Below, piece by piece: positions 34,411-43,639 of a stretch of 64,000 bases of DNA (the stretch's first letter is position 1; every line of letters begins with the position of its first letter). The notes beneath the pieces are model-generated. The model was not told the DNA's origin. It saw only the letters and a program-made list of their open reading frames with translations, and did not search any database. Source of the DNA: Pseudomonas grimontii (GTDB lineage: Bacteria; Pseudomonadota; Gammaproteobacteria; Pseudomonadales; Pseudomonadaceae); contig NZ_VFES01000015.1 in assembly GCF_007858185.1 (NCBI RefSeq), positions 154,289 to 218,288 of the forward strand. The letters run 5' to 3'. The translations under genes were made by a program, and so were the position numbers.

Positions 34411-37042
34411 ATTTGGGCTGTAGCAGCAACGCCACCAACGCACTCCACCCGGTCTGGTGTGATGCGCCCAGCCCTCGCCCGGTCTCGCCATGGAAATACT
34501 CATGGAACAACACCAGGTCGCGACTGGCCGGGTCCGCCTCCAACTGCGCATACCCGGCCATCGATGGCCGTGCACCGTTTTCATCCCGCAGAAACAAACG
34601 AGTCAGCCGCTGGCTGAGGCTGTCGGCCACTTCCTCCAGCGATGCCAGATACCCACTGCCCGTCGGGTATTCCACCGAGAAGTTGTCCGCGTAATAGCGG
34701 TGAAATTCGCGCAGCGATTCGATCAGCATGTAGTTCACCGGCATCCACAATGGCCCGCGCCAGTTGGAATTGCCGCCGTACAAGCGGGAGTCGGATTCAC
34801 CCGGCTGGTAACGGGCGCACAGGGTGTCGCCATTCATCTTCAGCGCCAATGGCTGCTCGGCGAACGCCTTGGACAGGGAACGCACGCCAAAGGCCGAGAG
34901 AAACTCGTCATCATCGAGCATGCGCCGCAGCAGATCCTTGGTGCGCTCGCCACGCAACAGCGCGAGTAACAGACGATTGCCCTGGCCCGGTTCGTTCCAG
35001 CGCGACACCAGCTTGGCCAGGTCCGGCCGGTGATGCATGAAACCCAGCAGCCGCTCACGCAACCCCGCCAGCCCTTCGTGTTCGCGCTGTTCCAGCACCA
35101 GCACGGCAAACAACGGCATCAGGCCGACGATGGAGCGCAGGCGCACCGGCTCGTTCTGGCCGTCGGGACGGTGCAGTACGTCGTAGAAGAACAGGTCCTG
35201 TTCGTCCCACAGGCCTTCGGCGCTGTCGTCGACACGGTTGATGGCGCCGGCGATATACAGGAAGTGCTCGAAAAACTTCACGGCAATATCAACGTACACG
35301 ACATTGCGCTTGGCCAACTCCAGGCCGATGCGCATCAAGTCCAGCGCATACGCTGCCACCCAGGCGGTGCCGTCGGCCTGATCGAGCTGATAACCCGGCG
35401 GCAACGCCGCCGAGCGGTCGAACAAGGCGATATTGTCCAGCCCCAGGAAGCCGCCCTGGAACAGGTTGCGGCCTTCGGCGTCCTTGCGGTTGACCCACCA
35501 GGAGAAATTCAGCAGCAGCTTGTGGAAGATCCGCTCGAGGAAATCCAGATCGCCCACACCGGTCAGCGCCTTGTCCTGCTGATACACGCGCCAACTGGCC
35601 CAGGCATGCACCGGTGGGTTGGCGTCGTCGAAACGCCATTCATAGGCTGGCAGTTGACCGTTGGGGTGCATGAAGCGGTCCTTCACCAGCAACAACAACT
35701 GTTGCTTGGCATACCCAGGATCAATCAGTGCAAACGCCACCGCCTGGAAACCCTGGTCCCAGGAGGCGTACCACGGGTATTCCCAGGTGTCGGGCATGGA
35801 CAGGATGTCGAAGTTGGACAGGTGCCGCCAATGGGTATTGCGGATATGCAGGCGCTCGGGCGGTGGCGCGGGCTGGGCCGGGTCGCCGTCAAGCCACTGG
35901 TTCACATCGAAATAGTAGAGCTGCTTGGACCACAGCAAGCCGGCCAGGGCCTGGCGCTGCACATTGCGGGCGTCGTCATCGACGATGCCTTGCTGCAAGG
36001 CGGCGTAGAAGTCATCGGCCTCCTGGCGACGCTGTTCAAACAGTTTGCGCGCGTTGACCTCGGGCGCATCCACGGGCGCAAAGCGCAGGTAAAGGCTTTT
36101 GCTTTGCAGGCCCGCCAGTTCAAGGATAAAGCGCGCGGCAACCTTAGTACCGGTGTCGCGACGAATCGCAGCATCCAGCCCTTCGACCACGTAATCGTTG
36201 ACCCCATCCTTGAACGGCCCCGGCGCCGCTTGCCCGTCGAGCAACGGGAAGTTGCTTTCGTTTTCACAGAACAGCCATTCCAGGCCTTCCTGGCCCCAGG
36301 CGCTGAGATGCCGATCGGGCAGTTCATGATGACGGGCCAACACGTGTTCGCCCTCCAGCCTCAACTGCGGCTTGCGCGCATCAACGGTCCAGCTCCAGTC
36401 ATTGCGCGCCCACACCTGCGGCAACACCTGCAGGCGCGTCGGCTGCTGCGAACGGTTGTGCACGGTGACGCGCATGAAAATATCGTCGGGCTGGTGCTTG
36501 GCGTATTCGATGCTGACGTCGCAGTAGCGGTTGTCTTCGAACACGCCGGTATCAAGGATCTCGTACTCGGCATCGTCCAGCCCACGCCGGGCGTTTTCGG
36601 CGAGCAGGTCGGCGTAGGGAAAGGCGGCATGGGGGTATTTGTAGAGCATGCGCATGTAGGCATGGCTGGGCACGCCGTCGACGAAAAAGTACAGCTCCTT
36701 GACGTCTTCACCGTGGTTGCCCTCGGCGTTATTCAGGCCGAACAGGCGCTCCTTGAGGATCGCGTCGCGCTCGTTCCACAGGGCCAGGCCCAGGCACCAG
36801 CGTTGTGCCTTGTCGCTGAAACCGGCCAGGCCATCCTCGCCCCACCGATAGGCGCGGCTGCGCGCATGTTCATGGGGGAAGTAAGTCCAGGCATCGCCGT
36901 CGGCGCTGTAGTCTTCGCGCACCGTGCCCCATTGGCGTTCGCTCAGATAGGGGCCCCACTCGCGCCAACGCTCGGCATCCTGCGTCGCCAGGCGTTGGCC
37001 TTCAATCGTGTCCAGTATTCGGGTGTCGGGTGTGGCCGTCAT
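34367..37042 (-). CDS. Large glycoside hydrolase (MGH1-like/GH63-related glucosidase)
   Basis: 891 aa, no signal peptide, so probably cytoplasmic. Marks of the family are FPHEHARSRAYRWGEDGLAGF, FGLNNAEGNHGEDVKELYFFVDG, an (alpha/alpha)6 core with PDTWEYPWYASWDQGFQAVA, and NSNWRGPLWMPVNYMLIESL near the end. Expected to remove glucose or mannose from small glycosides; substrate unknown. ATG 37042 is chosen because GGAGGA lies 5 bp upstream and overlaps the alternative ATG 37054. The last ~15 residues (KCGRGLAPDSGESVN) come from a REP element. Confidence 0.85.
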   Translation of the reverse strand: MTATPDTRILDTIEGQRLATQDAERWREWGPYLSERQWGTVREDYSADGDAWTYFPHEHARSRAYRWGEDGLAGFSDKAQRWCLGLALWNERDAILKERLFGLNNAEGNHGEDVKELYFFVDGVPSHAYMRMLYKYPHAAFPYADLLAENARRGLDDAEYEILDTGVFEDNRYCDVSIEYAKHQPDDIFMRVTVHNRSQQPTRLQVLPQVWARNDWSWTVDARKPQLRLEGEHVLARHHELPDRHLSAWGQEGLEWLFCENESNFPLLDGQAAPGPFKDGVNDYVVEGLDAAIRRDTGTKVAARFILELAGLQSKSLYLRFAPVDAPEVNARKLFEQRRQEADDFYAALQQGIVDDDARNVQRQALAGLLWSKQLYYFDVNQWLDGDPAQPAPPPERLHIRNTHWRHLSNFDILSMPDTWEYPWYASWDQGFQAVAFALIDPGYAKQQLLLLVKDRFMHPNGQLPAYEWRFDDANPPVHAWASWRVYQQDKALTGVGDLDFLERIFHKLLLNFSWWVNRKDAEGRNLFQGGFLGLDNIALFDRSAALPPGYQLDQADGTAWVAAYALDLMRIGLELAKRNVVYVDIAVKFFEHFLYIAGAINRVDDSAEGLWDEQDLFFYDVLHRPDGQNEPVRLRSIVGLMPLFAVLVLEQREHEGLAGLRERLLGFMHHRPDLAKLVSRWNEPGQGNRLLLALLRGERTKDLLRRMLDDDEFLSAFGVRSLSKAFAEQPLALKMNGDTLCARYQPGESDSRLYGGNSNWRGPLWMPVNYMLIESLREFHRYYADNFSVEYPTGSGYLASLEEVADSLSQRLTRLFLRDENGARPSMAGYAQLEADPASRDLVLFHEYFHGETGRGLGASHQTGWSALVALLLQPKCGRGLAPDSGESVN

Positions 37043-37111
37043 CGGGTCCTCCATCGCCTACCAGGTGAGGAGCAGTGTAGAGCCCAATGACGCCCGGGCG
37101 CACATGAAGAC

Positions 37112-38521
37112 TTAGAAGATGGCGTACGTGTAGTTGAAGATCAGGCGGGTCTGGTCCTGATCGGCGGTGCCGGTGTTTTTGCCGTGATAGGTACCGGTAC
37201 GCAAGGTGGTACCGAAGCCTTTCAGAGGACCGGCCTGGACTACATAGTCGAGGCGCAAGTCGGTTTCGTTTTCTTTCTGGTCAGGGCCACCGGCCACCTT
37301 CGACTTGATATCCGTACCGTCCAGGTAGGCCACGGACGCTTTCAAGCCCGGCACGTAGGCCTTGAAGTCATACGCGTACTGCCCGAAGTTGACCTGCTCG
37401 CCCGCCCGAGAGAATTGGCCCACCACCGCGTCGGTGAACAGGTAGAAGTCGCTGCCGCCGGCACCTTGGGCGTGCGGGTCGGCAAGGCTGCCCTGGTTGA
37501 CCCACACAAAGCCACCGTCGCCACCCACGCCGATATGGCCGAGCATCAGGCTGCTGCCGCCCAGTTGGTAGGTGAACGCGGCACTGTAGGTTTTGTTGTC
37601 CACTTCGTTCGCGTGCTTGGCGTAGCCGCCGTTGTTGTTGAACTGGTAGCCGCTCTCGCCATTCTTGCCGTCGCTGCTGCTGTCGAAGTAACGCAGATCG
37701 GTCTTGAACGACTGATCGTTACCCAGCGGCAGCACATGGACCAGGCCAACGTAGTTCTGTTTGTAGAAGTCCTGCAGGTTGGCGTAGTAGTACTGCAACG
37801 TCAGGTTTTTCGCGATGGCGTTGTCGGACGAACCAAACGGTTTGTAGTCCACCCCACCGAATTTGAAGCTGTCGCTGTCGCGCGTACCGCCGGCCACGCT
37901 CAAGCCCGTGGAGTTGCTGGAGGCACGGCCTTCGACGCGGTTCAGCTCGCCACCGGTGAAGGTGACGTTGGGAATATCGCTGGAGCTAAGGATCCCGCCG
38001 TCAAAGGTTTGCGGGGCCACGCGGCTGTCGTTGGAGACCAGGATCGGCAGCACCGGCGCCAAGCCACCACCGACATGCAACTCGGTCTGGGAAATGCGGA
38101 ACTTCACGTTGCCGGCTGCGCGACCGAAGGCATCAGCCGGCTCGGTGCCGTTGTTCCTGGTCGGGAAAAAGCTGTTGCCGTTACCCGCCAGGCCCGGGCC
38201 CGCGGTGTGACCATCGCCACCGTCCAGGCGCAGGGCGCCGAAGGCCATCACGTCGAAACCCAGGCCAACGGTGCCTTGGGTGAAACCGGATTTGTAGTCG
38301 AAACGCAGCGCGGTTGCCGCTTCGCGCAAGTCGTTGTTAGTCCCCGAGCGGTTATCCGCGCTGTAGTACATGGTCCGCGAACTGACGGACGCATGGCTGT
38401 CTTCGAGAAAGCCGCTGTGGCCATTGCCCGTGCCCAGCGAACCGAGCCCGAAGTCATCCGCGTAAGCCTGTTGTGCAAGAACGGCGGCCGTGATCGACAA
38501 CGCCAGTGTAGAAATTTTCAT
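37112..38521 (-). CDS. OprD-family outer-membrane porin
   Basis: 469 aa: signal peptide (KISTLALSITAAVLAQQAYA), then an 18-strand barrel pattern with alternating residues and aromatic strand ends. It starts FLEDSHASVSSRTMYYSADN and ends with Phe (RLIFNYTYAIF), both typical of OprD/Opd proteins. OprD members admit basic amino acids or aromatic/carboxylic acids; this substrate cannot be read off. Divergent from hglS with a 288-bp gap. Confidence 0.9.
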   Translation of the reverse strand: MKISTLALSITAAVLAQQAYADDFGLGSLGTGNGHSGFLEDSHASVSSRTMYYSADNRSGTNNDLREAATALRFDYKSGFTQGTVGLGFDVMAFGALRLDGGDGHTAGPGLAGNGNSFFPTRNNGTEPADAFGRAAGNVKFRISQTELHVGGGLAPVLPILVSNDSRVAPQTFDGGILSSSDIPNVTFTGGELNRVEGRASSNSTGLSVAGGTRDSDSFKFGGVDYKPFGSSDNAIAKNLTLQYYYANLQDFYKQNYVGLVHVLPLGNDQSFKTDLRYFDSSSDGKNGESGYQFNNNGGYAKHANEVDNKTYSAAFTYQLGGSSLMLGHIGVGGDGGFVWVNQGSLADPHAQGAGGSDFYLFTDAVVGQFSRAGEQVNFGQYAYDFKAYVPGLKASVAYLDGTDIKSKVAGGPDQKENETDLRLDYVVQAGPLKGFGTTLRTGTYHGKNTGTADQDQTRLIFNYTYAIF

Positions 38522-38809
38522 TAACTGCGGCCCCTGAATGTTTTTTTATCGTGCTTGGCGTGCAAACCCGTTGTGGGCTCTGCAAACGTGACGATTCTTT
38601 CATGCCGGCCTGGACGGACCTCGTGAAGCTTTCTTTAGAAAAGTGCCTGGAAAATGAAATTTCCTTGCCGCCGTTTTTTGTCATATTCACGTCATTTCAT
38701 TCATTTGCAGAATGAAGTCCAGAGGATTCTTCGTTTGCACGCCCGCCCACAGCCCAACAAAATCCAGGCATAGGCCGCGCCCATCTCCATCGCCATCAGG
38801 AATTTTTCT
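38522..38809. other. Divergent upstream region of the OprD porin and hglS
   Basis: 288 bp, relatively AT-rich on the hglS side. Must contain both promoters, but no convincing operator, REP or small gene was recognised. Confidence 0.4.
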
Positions 38810-40186
38810 ATGCACGCCACCGCACATGTCAGCCCCGACGAGATCCGCAAGGGCTTTTCCAAGGCCATGTCCGACATGTACCGAGATGAAGTTCCCCTGT
38901 ATGGCGCACTCATGGAGCTGGTCGCCGCCACCAACGCCCGCGTACTCGACACCGAACCGGGCCTGGCGCAACAGCTGCAACGCACCGGCGAGATCCAGCG
39001 CCTGGACATGGAACGCCATGGCGCCATCCGCCTGGGCACCGCGGCGGAACTGGCGACCATCAGCCGCCTGTTCGCGGTGATGGGCATGCAGCCGGTGGGC
39101 TACTACGACCTGACACCCGCCGGCGTACCGGTGCACTCCACCGCCTTCCGCGCCGTGCATGAAAGCGCGCTGCAAACCAGCCCGTTTCGCGTGTTCACCT
39201 CGCTGCTGCGCCTGGAGCTGATCGAAAACCCCGAGCTGCGTGCGTTTGCCGAAACCGCCCTGGCCAAGCGCTCGATCTTCACCCCCCGCGCCCTGGCGCT
39301 GATCGAGCAATCGGAGAAAGACGGCGGCCTCACTGCTTCGGATGCCGATGAGTTTGTGCGCCAGGCCCTGGAAACCTTCCGCTGGCACCACACTGCGACC
39401 GTCACCGGCGCGCAGTACCAACAGCTCAGCGACCAGCACCGCCTGATCGCCGACGTGGTGGCTTTCAAGGGCCCGCACATCAACCACCTGACCCCGCGCA
39501 CCCTGGACATCGACCAGGTCCAGGCCGCCATGCCCGGCAAGGGCATCACCCCCAAGGCCGTGATCGAAGGCCCACCCCGCCGCCACTGCCCGATCCTGTT
39601 GCGCCAGACCAGCTTCAAGGCCCTCGACGAACCCATCGCCTTCACTGATGCCCAGGGCAGCCACAGCGCGCGCTTCGGCGAAATCGAACAGCGTGGCGTG
39701 GCGCTGACGCCCAAAGGCCGCGCGTTGTACGACCAACTGCTGAATGCCGCGCGCGACGAACTGGGCGCCTTCCCCAACGAGGGCAACGCCGCGCGTTACA
39801 TGCAATTGATGGAGCAGCACTTCCAGGCCTTCCCGGATAACCACGCGCACATGCGTGAACAGGGCCTCGCTTACTTCCGCTACTTCGCCACGGAAAAAGG
39901 CCTGGCAGCACGCGGCCAGGCCGATCAACCGCGCACGCTGGAGGCACTGGTCGCCGCCGGCCATGTGGATGTCGAACCGTTGGTGTATGAGGATTTCCTG
40001 CCGGTGAGTGCGGCGGGGATTTTCCAGTCGAACCTGGGGGACGCGGCGCAGAGTCACTACGCCGCCAATTCGAACCAAGCCGAATTCGAGAAGGCCCTGG
40101 GGCGCAAGACGATTGATGAATTGAAGCTGTATGGCGAGACGCAGCAGCGCTCGATGGATGAATGCACCCGCACGCTGCTGGGGTAA
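38810..40186 (+). CDS. hglS: 2-oxoadipate dioxygenase/decarboxylase (HglS, DUF1338)
   Basis: 458 aa. DUF1338 protein; P. putida HglS (PP_5260) is an Fe(II) enzyme turning 2-oxoadipate into D-2-hydroxyglutarate in lysine catabolism. Predicted active-site residues are in place: H70 and R74 in MERHGAIR, H226 in GPHINHLTPR, and the Glu in FGEIEQRG (E293). Length agrees with the family. It stands alone here, away from other recognisable lysine genes, with a nested hairpin just after its stop. ATG 38810 begins MHATAHVSPDE. Confidence 0.87.
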   Translation: MHATAHVSPDEIRKGFSKAMSDMYRDEVPLYGALMELVAATNARVLDTEPGLAQQLQRTGEIQRLDMERHGAIRLGTAAELATISRLFAVMGMQPVGYYDLTPAGVPVHSTAFRAVHESALQTSPFRVFTSLLRLELIENPELRAFAETALAKRSIFTPRALALIEQSEKDGGLTASDADEFVRQALETFRWHHTATVTGAQYQQLSDQHRLIADVVAFKGPHINHLTPRTLDIDQVQAAMPGKGITPKAVIEGPPRRHCPILLRQTSFKALDEPIAFTDAQGSHSARFGEIEQRGVALTPKGRALYDQLLNAARDELGAFPNEGNAARYMQLMEQHFQAFPDNHAHMREQGLAYFRYFATEKGLAARGQADQPRTLEALVAAGHVDVEPLVYEDFLPVSAAGIFQSNLGDAAQSHYAANSNQAEFEKALGRKTIDELKLYGETQQRSMDECTRTLLG

Positions 40187-40197
40187 AAACCGACAGT

Positions 40198-40256
40198 GCC
40201 CACCCGGCTCACCGGCGCAATCCTTGCGCCGCAACAGTCCCTTGAGCCGGGTGGGC
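40198..40256. other. Nested long hairpin downstream of hglS
   Basis: GCCCACCCGGCTCA (40198-40211) pairs perfectly with TGAGCCGGGTGGGC (40243-40256). Inside, CGGCGCAA and TTGCGCCG form a second 8-bp stem with loop TCC. No U-run follows, so it is not a classical intrinsic terminator; it could protect or process the hglS mRNA. Confidence 0.7.
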
Positions 40257-40344
40257 GAGCGGCATCATAGGTAGGCGGGACAGAGATGTCTTTCAGTCAA
40301 TTCTGAAAAAATCTGCACAGCCGATGGCAGGTGTGGTTCTCTGC

Positions 40345-40569
40345 TTAACCCAGTCGCCCCACAATCTCGTCTTTGACCAACAGTCGTTTCTTCTTCAGCT
40401 TCTCCACATCCTCATCGCTGGCTTTGGCCGATTCCGCCTTAAGCACCTCCCCGTCGGCAGCGTCGTATTGAGTGAGCAGCGAGTCCAGGCGTTTGTCGCT
40501 CGCCCTGCGTTCGTGAACGTCTTCCTTGCTCAACCCCAAATCCTGATACAGGTCGTGTTTCACTGGCAT
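40345..40569 (-). CDS. YdcH-family small protein (DUF465)
   Basis: 74-aa helical, highly charged protein: MPVKHDLYQDLGLSKED, then HERRASDKRLDSLLTQYDAADGEVLKAE and LKKKRLLVKDEIVGRL, the DUF465 pattern of a short antiparallel coiled coil. ATG 40569 is preceded by GGAGGTACGCC; the longer ORF start lacks support. Function unknown. Confidence 0.87.
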   Translation of the reverse strand: MPVKHDLYQDLGLSKEDVHERRASDKRLDSLLTQYDAADGEVLKAESAKASDEDVEKLKKKRLLVKDEIVGRLG

Positions 40570-40744
40570 GGCGTACCTCCGCAAGTTGATCAATGGCTTA
40601 CACCCTTGAAGCTAGCCCATTCCGACGGGTCTTGTCATGTTTAGGCTCAATCCATCCCCGTTCGTCGCGACGCAGGCAATGGGATCAAACCTTTGCCACG
40701 TCCAGCCCTCCACTGTAGATCGCCACCCGAGGGAGAACGGTTTC

Positions 40745-42802
40745 ATGACTCACGCTGCCACTGCTGTCGACACCCAATGCATCAACACCCTCCGCACCCT
40801 GGCCATGGACGCCGTGCAGAAGGCCAACTCCGGCCACCCCGGCACGCCCATGGGCCTGGCCCCGGTGGGCTATACGCTGTGGAGTCGCTTCCTGCGTTAC
40901 CACCCCGAGCATCCCGACTGGCCCAACCGTGATCGCTTTGTGTTGTCGGTGGGGCATGCGTCGATGCTGCTGTATTCGCTGCTGCACCTGGCGGGTGTGG
41001 TCGAGATCGATGCCCATGGCAAACGCTCGGGGCAGCCGGCGATCAGCCTGGACGACATCAAGCAGTTCCGGCAGATGAGTTCCAAGACCCCGGGCCATCC
41101 CGAATACCGCATGACCACCGGCGTGGAAACCACCACCGGGCCGCTGGGCCAAGGCTGCGCCAACAGCGTCGGCATGGCCATGGCCGAGCGTTGGCTGGGC
41201 GAGCGTTTCAACCGCGACGACCAGGTGCTGTTCGACTACAACGTCTACACCCTGTGCGGTGACGGCGACATGATGGAGGGCATCAGCAGCGAAGCCGCGT
41301 CGATGGCCGGGCACTTGAAGCTCGATAACCTGTGCTGGATCTACGACAACAACACCATCAGCATCGAGGGCCACACCGAGCTGGCCTTCAGCGAAGACGT
41401 GATCAAGCGCTTCCAGGCCTATGGCTGGCACACCTTGCACGTGACCGACGCGAATGACTTACAGGCCTTGAGCGAGGCGTTGGAAACCTTCCAGCGCACT
41501 ACTGGCGCACCCACCCTGATCGTGGTCGACAGCGTGATCGGCTATGGCTCGCCGCACAAACACAACACCGCCGCCGCCCATGGCGAGCCATTGGGCGATG
41601 AAGAAATCCGCCTGACCAAGGCCGCGTATGGCTGGCCCGAAGACTCCAGTTTCCTGGTGCCGGACGAAGCCCGCAACGTGTTGCGTGATGCGCTGCTGGA
41701 GCGCAGCCGGCCGCTCTATGAAGCATGGAACCAGAGCTTGTCGCAGCTTGATCAAGCCGAGCCGGCATTGGCCGACGAGTTGCGCCGCATGCGCGCAGGC
41801 GAAATGCCGCAGCATTGGCAAGATGACCTGCCCAGCTTCGACAGCGACGCCAAGGGTGTGGCCAGCCGTGCCGCCGGTGGCGAAGTGCTGAATGCGTTTG
41901 CCCGGCACATCCCTTGGCTGCTCGGCGGCTCGGCGGACCTCTCGCCCTCGACCAAGACCAACCTCACCTTCGACGGTGCCGGGCGCTTCAGTGCCGACGA
42001 CTACAGTGGGCGCAACCTGCACTTCGGCATCCGCGAACACGCCATGGGCGCGATTGCCAATGGCATGGCGCTGTCCTACCTGCGGCCGTACACCTCGACG
42101 TTCCTGGTGTTCAGCGACTACATGAAACCGCCGATCCGCCTGGCCGCGATCATGGAGCTGCCGGTGGTATTCGTGTTCACCCATGACTCGATTGGCGTAG
42201 GCGAAGATGGGCCGACCCACCAGCCCATCGAACACCTGACCCAACTGCGCGCCACGCCGGGGCTGCTGACCCTGCGCCCCGGCGACGCGAATGAAACCTT
42301 GGAACTGTGGAAGGTCGCGCTGGCGCAGACCCACAGGCCAAGTTGCGTGGTGCTGTCTCGCCAGCCACTGCCGACGTTGGATCGTACGAAGTATGCGGCG
42401 GCGTCGGGTGCGGCCAAGGGCGCGTATGTGCTGGCGGGGGCTGACGATCCTAAGGTGATTCTGTTGGCAACGGGCAGTGAAGTCAGCCTGGCGGTTGCAG
42501 CTTATGAGCAGTTGAAAAGCGAAGGGATTGCTGCGCAGGTGGTTTCAATGCCCAGCTGGGAACTGTTCGAAGACCAGGACCAAGCCTACCGCGACAGTGT
42601 GTTGCCGCCGGCAGTGAAGGCACGGGTGGTGGTGGAACAGGCCGGGCCACTGGGCTGGGACCGCTATGTCGGCCAGACCGGCGCCAAGGTGGTAATGAAC
42701 AGCTTCGGCGCGTCAGCACCGCTGGCGAAGTTGCAGGAGAAGTTCGGGTTTACGGTTGAGAACGTGGTGAAGCAGGCCAAGGCACAGATCAACCTGACGT
42801 AA
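40745..42802 (+). CDS. tkt: Transketolase
   Basis: 685 aa, cytoplasmic TPP enzyme of the pentose phosphate pathway. It carries KANSGHPGTPMGLAP at the N-terminus, GPLGQGCANSVGMAMAE, the TPP/Mg motif GDGDMMEGISSEAASMAGH near residue 155, and the transketolase signature THDSIGVGEDGPTHQPIEHL near 475. ATG 40745 follows GGGAGAAC; the ORF's upstream extension has no family similarity. It would consume erythrose 4-phosphate made by the tetritol pathway, though the genes are 12 kb apart. Confidence 0.95.
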   Translation: MTHAATAVDTQCINTLRTLAMDAVQKANSGHPGTPMGLAPVGYTLWSRFLRYHPEHPDWPNRDRFVLSVGHASMLLYSLLHLAGVVEIDAHGKRSGQPAISLDDIKQFRQMSSKTPGHPEYRMTTGVETTTGPLGQGCANSVGMAMAERWLGERFNRDDQVLFDYNVYTLCGDGDMMEGISSEAASMAGHLKLDNLCWIYDNNTISIEGHTELAFSEDVIKRFQAYGWHTLHVTDANDLQALSEALETFQRTTGAPTLIVVDSVIGYGSPHKHNTAAAHGEPLGDEEIRLTKAAYGWPEDSSFLVPDEARNVLRDALLERSRPLYEAWNQSLSQLDQAEPALADELRRMRAGEMPQHWQDDLPSFDSDAKGVASRAAGGEVLNAFARHIPWLLGGSADLSPSTKTNLTFDGAGRFSADDYSGRNLHFGIREHAMGAIANGMALSYLRPYTSTFLVFSDYMKPPIRLAAIMELPVVFVFTHDSIGVGEDGPTHQPIEHLTQLRATPGLLTLRPGDANETLELWKVALAQTHRPSCVVLSRQPLPTLDRTKYAAASGAAKGAYVLAGADDPKVILLATGSEVSLAVAAYEQLKSEGIAAQVVSMPSWELFEDQDQAYRDSVLPPAVKARVVVEQAGPLGWDRYVGQTGAKVVMNSFGASAPLAKLQEKFGFTVENVVKQAKAQINLT

Positions 42803-42815
42803 CACTGAGCAAAAT

Positions 42816-42919
42816 GTGGGAGGGGCGGTGCGACGATTCGACTTGCTCCCGATAGCGGTCGGTCAGCCACAAATGCATCAACTGACACGCCCTCATCGGG
42901 GCATAGGCATCTACACAGC
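42816..42919. repeat. Variant REPIN ending in a GTTGTGTAGATAC-like motif
   Basis: Left arm is the 38-base variant with CGGTGCGACGATTCGA inside. Right side is CCTCATCGGGGCATAG followed by GCATCTACACAGC, the inverse of the GTTGTGTAGATAC motif with two changes. Confidence 0.8.
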
Positions 42920-42943
42920 TTGAGCCGAGCCCCCTGCGTAGCT

Positions 42944-43555
42944 GTCGAGCCCTGGCGAGGCTGCGTGAGGCCCTCACAAACACCCAGCATCACGATGAAT
43001 CGCCGCGAGAACGTGGATGGTCAGTGATGTCAGCGATGTGCCCAACGCAGCCTCGCTTGCGCTCGGCAGCTGCTACGGGAGCGTGAGATGGCGGGCAGCC
43101 GTCGAGCCCTGGCGAGGCTGCGTGAGGCCCTCACAAACACCCAGCATCACGGTGAATCGCCGCGAGAACGTGGATGGTCAGTGATGTCGGCGGTGCGCCC
43201 AACGCAGCCTCGCTTGCGCTCGGCAGCTGCTACGGGTGAGATGGCGCGTAGCAGCTGTCGAGCCCTGGCGAGGCTGCGTGAGGCCCTCACAAACACCCAG
43301 CATCACGGTGAATCGCCGCGAGAACGTGGATGGTCAGTGATGTCGGCGGTGCGCCCAACGCAGCCTCGCTTGCGCTCGGCAGCTGCTACGGGTGAGATGG
43401 CGCGTAGCAGCTGTCGAGCCCTGGCGAGGCTGCGTGAGGCCCTCATAAACACCCAGCATCACGATGAATCGCCGCGAGAACGTGGATGGTCAGTGATATC
43501 GGCGGTATGCCCAACGCAGCCTCGCCAAGGCTCGACAGCTGCTACGCGTTATCCT
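42944..43555. repeat. Four tandem copies of a 156-bp repeat with inverted ends
   Basis: Units begin GTCGAGCCCTGGCGAGG at 42944, 43101, 43257 and 43413 (periods 157, 156, 156). Each starts with CAGCTGTCGAGCCCTGGCG and ends with the near-inverse ACGCAGCCTCGC...CAGCTGCTACG. Each unit is thus a palindrome-bounded module of about 140 bp joined by a short linker with GAGATGGCGCGTAGC. Units differ at only a few positions, suggesting recent amplification or homogenisation. Confidence 0.9.
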
Positions 43556-43582
43556 ATTGAAGTTGTGTAGATACTTATGCTC

Positions 43583-43620
43583 ATCGGGGGCAAGTCGAAT
43601 CGTCGCACCACCCCTCCCAC
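43583..43620. repeat. Variant REP arm (inverted) next to GTTGTGTAGATAC
   Basis: 38-base variant REP in reverse orientation (ATCGGGGGCAAGTCGAATCG...CCCAC). The motif GTTGTGTAGATAC is at 43562-43574, just before it. Confidence 0.85.
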
Positions 43621-43639
43621 ATTTGGACCACGTCGCTTA

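Larger units (their letters stand above)
42803..43639. other. Gene-free repeat-rich region between transketolase and uvrA2
   Basis: 837 bp filled by a variant REPIN (42816-42919), a four-copy 156-bp tandem array (42944-43555) and another variant REP (43583-43620). A 160-codon open frame through the array exists only because the 156-bp period is a multiple of three; not accepted as a gene. Confidence 0.8.

Noticed and set aside
35030..37090. 686-codon plus-strand open frame
   Set aside because: Antisense shadow of the glycoside hydrolase, with no recognisable domain.
42944..43555. Possible CRISPR array from regularly spaced repeats
   Set aside because: Period is 156 bp and the whole unit is conserved, so there are no variable spacers.
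43088..43570. 160-codon open frame with internal repeats
   Set aside because: It follows the 156-bp tandem array whose period is divisible by three, begins and ends inside repeats, has no RBS and matches no protein family; treated as a by-product of the repeats.
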